Notes under the pieces: model-generated
The model's input: only the letters and a program-made list of their open reading frames with translations
Told to the model about the DNA's origin: nothing
Databases searched by the model: none
In this document: piece by piece, positions 63,292-64,000 of the stretch
Numbering within the stretch: position 1 is the first letter of the stretch
Layout: each line of letters starts with the position of its first letter
Assembly: GCA_013360695.1 (NCBI GenBank)
Contig: JABWBC010000003.1
Span: 1 to 64,000 of the forward strand
DNA length: 64,000 bases
DNA from: Phycisphaerales bacterium
GTDB lineage: Bacteria > Planctomycetota > Phycisphaerae > Phycisphaerales > UBA1924
Direction of reading: 5' to 3'
Translations under genes and position numbers: made by a program

Positions 63292-63960
63292 GTGGAGCGA
63301 TTGCCGTTTGATCCATCCAAGATGTCGGGCGCGGCCGACAAGCCCAAGGCGTCGAGCGCCGCCAAGCGTGCCGAAGCCAACGCAGAAGCCAAGCCCGACG
63401 ACCATGCCGCCGCGTCAAGCGCCCGCGACGGCACGCTCACCGTTACCCAACTCGCCGGCGCGATCGATTCGGCCCTCAAATCCGGCGTTCCCGCCCGCGT
63501 CCGCGTGATCGGCGAGGTCAGCGGTTTCCGCGATCGCACCCACTGGTACTTCGATCTCAAGGATGCCAACGCCGTCGTCTCGTGCGTGGTCTTCCAGTTC
63601 GCGGCCAGGAAAGTCGGCTTCACCCCGGAGAACGGGCGAGAGGTCGTCGTGTCCGGTCGCATCGATTTCTACGCCAAGGCCGGAAAGGTCTCGCTCATCG
63701 CCGACAAGGTCGAGCCTATCGGCGCGGGCGCGCTCGAGCTCGCGTACCGCGCCCTGGTCGAAGAGCTGCGCGGGCTGGGATGGTTCGACGTCGCGAGAAA
63801 GCGCCGCGTCCCGAGCTTCCCGCGCAAGATCGCGGTGGTGACGAGCCGGACCGCGGCCGCGTTGCAGGACGTGCTCGTCACTATGAAACAACGCTGCCCC
63901 GCCGTTGGCGTGCTGCTGGCCGACGTGCGCGTGCAGGGCGACGGCGCCGCGGCGGAGTAA
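63292..63960 (+). CDS. xseA: exodeoxyribonuclease VII large subunit, truncated
   Basis: 222 residues from GTG 63292; normal XseA has 400 or more. An Ala/Lys-rich N-terminal extension of about 45 residues precedes the OB-fold (TLTVTQLAGAIDSALKSGVPARVRVIGEVSG; HWYFDLKDANAVVSCVVF). The catalytic-domain start is clear (VPSFPRKIAVVTSRTAAALQDVL), then ADVRVQGDGAAAE is followed by TAA. In the family this motif continues (GAAAEI...), so the protein ends inside the catalytic domain and lacks the C-terminal half. The cut coincides with a change in base use (see findings). Confidence 0.85.
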   Translation: MERLPFDPSKMSGAADKPKASSAAKRAEANAEAKPDDHAAASSARDGTLTVTQLAGAIDSALKSGVPARVRVIGEVSGFRDRTHWYFDLKDANAVVSCVVFQFAARKVGFTPENGREVVVSGRIDFYAKAGKVSLIADKVEPIGAGALELAYRALVEELRGLGWFDVARKRRVPSFPRKIAVVTSRTAAALQDVLVTMKQRCPAVGVLLADVRVQGDGAAAE

Positions 63961-63966
63961 GGCCAG

Positions 63967-64000
63967 ATGGCACATAAAAAGGCAGGCGGCAGTACCCGCA
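63967..64000 (+). CDS. rpmA: 50S ribosomal protein L27, first 11 codons (partial)
   Basis: The reading frame MAHKKAGGSTR matches the N-terminus of L27 (rpmA) exactly as in many proteobacteria. A GGAG lies 14 bases upstream at the xseA stop. The codon choice (GCA, CAT, AAA, AGT) differs from the GC-ending codons that dominate this window. It is cut by the window end. Confidence 0.75.
   Translation, partial: MAHKKAGGSTR

Overview
The window is GC-rich, densely coding DNA with genes on both strands. Gene content points to a planctomycete, most likely of the class Phycisphaerae. The evidence is a secreted protein with a PEP-CTERM-like tail of the VPAPGAAALL type, a response regulator with an excisionase-like DNA-binding domain, ThiD2-ThiE fusion, PrkA, DUF58/BatA-type membrane proteins and type II secretion-like pseudopilins. 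The assignment is inference from gene families; no 16S rRNA gene is present. There is one tRNA gene (Leu, anticodon CAG), and I saw no insertion sequence, prophage or CRISPR array.

Layout. 1-3.1 kb: a minus-strand BatA-type membrane protein (cut by the window start) and a DUF58 protein. 3.2-8.3 kb: a small membrane protein, phosphofructokinase, a PEP-CTERM-like exported protein and the GTPase TypA. 8.3-13 kb: glycosyltransferase, methyltransferase and zinc-ribbon protein on the minus strand, then an M19 dipeptidase and an M48 lipoprotein protease. 13.2-20 kb: UbiE/MenG methyltransferase, a degenerate B12-binding protein, an ECF sigma factor with a probable membrane anti-sigma partner, a large exported protein and xylulokinase. 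20-21 kb: a 0.7 kb non-coding region with a duplicated palindromic element. 20.7-33.3 kb: UbiD decarboxylase, methyltransferase, ABC exporter, exported protein, thioredoxin reductase, RluA-type pseudouridine synthase, 6-phosphogluconolactonase, ThiE and an M16 protease. 33.5-45.5 kb: PrkA kinase, a ribokinase-GH2 pair, tRNA-Leu, an RNase HII-like protein, RibD, YgfZ, an M42 peptidase and an unusual response regulator. 45.6-56 kb: an exported HEAT-like protein followed by a pseudopilin/secretin/TPR-lipoprotein cluster, apparently part of a type II secretion or type IV pilus-like machine whose ATPase and inner-membrane genes are not in the window. 56-64 kb: RecJ, cobalamin adenosyltransferase, SpoIIE-type phosphatase, MazG-like protein, ribosomal proteins S12 and S7, an exported protein, a truncated XseA and the first codons of ribosomal protein L27.

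Two patterns run through the whole window. First, at least 14 genes have a TANNNT hexamer ending 5 to 7 bases before the start codon and no visible Shine-Dalgarno sequence, the layout expected for leaderless transcription; other genes have good Shine-Dalgarno sites. Second, many intergenic gaps carry short arrays of degenerate 8-bp (or 7-bp) tandem units, and one such array lies inside the ubiD reading frame. The last ~45 bases look different from the rest and cut xseA short, which suggests a chimeric join at the window edge.
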